Shown piece after piece: positions 5,850 through 6,041 of a stretch of DNA of 6,041 bases. The DNA is taken from assembly GCA_945227095.1 (NCBI GenBank), contig CALYOC010000051.1, positions 1-6,041 of the forward strand, given 5' to 3'. Within the stretch, counting starts at the first letter, position 1. Each line of letters opens with the position of its first letter. A program made the position numbers and the translations under genes. Below the pieces are notes generated by a model. That model was not told where the DNA came from and did no database searches. It saw only the letters and a list, made by a program, of their open reading frames with translations. Source of the stretch: an uncultured Clostridia bacterium (GTDB taxonomy: Bacteria; Bacillota; Clostridia; Oscillospirales; Acutalibacteraceae).

Positions 5850-6041
5850 TCAGACGATGGTTTTTATCCAGCCCTCAGGAGCTTCAATCTCTCCCATTTG
5901 AATTCCGGTGAGTGTTTCATAAAGCTTCCTTGTGACAGGTCCCATTTCCTCCATACCTGACGGGAAGCATATCTCCTCGCCGTGGTTGACAATCTTTCCG
6001 ACAGGGGAATTACCCGCCGCCGTGCCGCACAGTCCTCACTA
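5850..6041 (-). CDS. ilvE: Branched-chain amino-acid aminotransferase, C-terminal fragment
   Basis: The last 61 residues of a class IV PLP aminotransferase are readable from 6035 to the TGA at 5850-5852. They begin GLCGTAAGNSPVGKIV, continue through a GMEEMGPVTRKLYETLTGIQ block and end EAPEGWIKTIV. The GTAA loop contributes to binding the PLP phosphate, and GPVT...LTGIQ is typical of the longer bacterial branched-chain aminotransferases of about 340-360 residues. These enzymes exchange the amino group between glutamate and the keto acids of leucine, isoleucine and valine in the cytoplasm. Oddly, the two outermost in-frame codons (6041-6036) are TAG and TGA, where this family normally continues with coding sequence. 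This may be an assembly error at the edge or a true frameshift; see findings. The rest of the gene lies beyond the window. Confidence 0.85.

Noticed and set aside
1..6041. tRNA, rRNA, riboswitch, CRISPR array, insertion sequence or attachment site
   Set aside because: No spaced direct repeats, transposase frame or recognisable structured RNA core was found; gaps between genes are all under 300 bases and are explained by promoters and terminators.

Overview
The window looks like a piece of a low-to-moderate-GC Gram-positive chromosome, most likely a gut-type clostridium of the Ruminococcus/Oscillospiraceae kind. The grounds are purine-rich Shine-Dalgarno sequences before every intact gene, AT-rich promoters, hairpin-plus-T-tract terminators, and a very large secreted protein with the helical and mucin-binding-like modules usual in that group. 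All supported genes lie on the minus strand, so the window reads right to left. The organism assignment is an inference from gene style, not from a marker gene.

At the right edge (5850-6041) is the C-terminal end of a branched-chain amino-acid aminotransferase, closed by a clear terminator (5807-5835). Two in-frame stop codons sit in the outermost six bases, so the window edge there is either faulty or lies at a frameshift. An AT-rich promoter region follows. After it comes the dominant gene (2286-5669): a 1127-residue exported protein with a signal peptide, a Ser/Thr/Tyr-rich beta-type N-terminal half, three or four FIVAR-like helical segments, one MucBP-like segment, a Cys/His motif and a conserved-looking C-terminal beta region, but no visible wall anchor. 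Its own terminator is at 2234-2261.

The left third (1-2220) holds what looks like one three-gene operon: a 68-residue XRE/Cro-type regulator, a four-helix membrane protein whose start overlaps the regulator's stop by 8 bases, and, 16 bases further on, a radical SAM enzyme with SPASM-type C-terminal cysteines that runs off the left edge. The operon has a recognisable promoter (TTGACA, 17 bases, TAATAT) embedded in a cluster of ATTACA/TGTAAT inverted repeats, which is the expected layout for autoregulation by the XRE protein. A perfect 11-bp hairpin lies in the leader. The substrate of the radical SAM enzyme and the role of the membrane protein cannot be told from this window; the linkage of the three genes is the most interesting point in it.

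No tRNA, rRNA, CRISPR array, insertion sequence or attachment site was seen.
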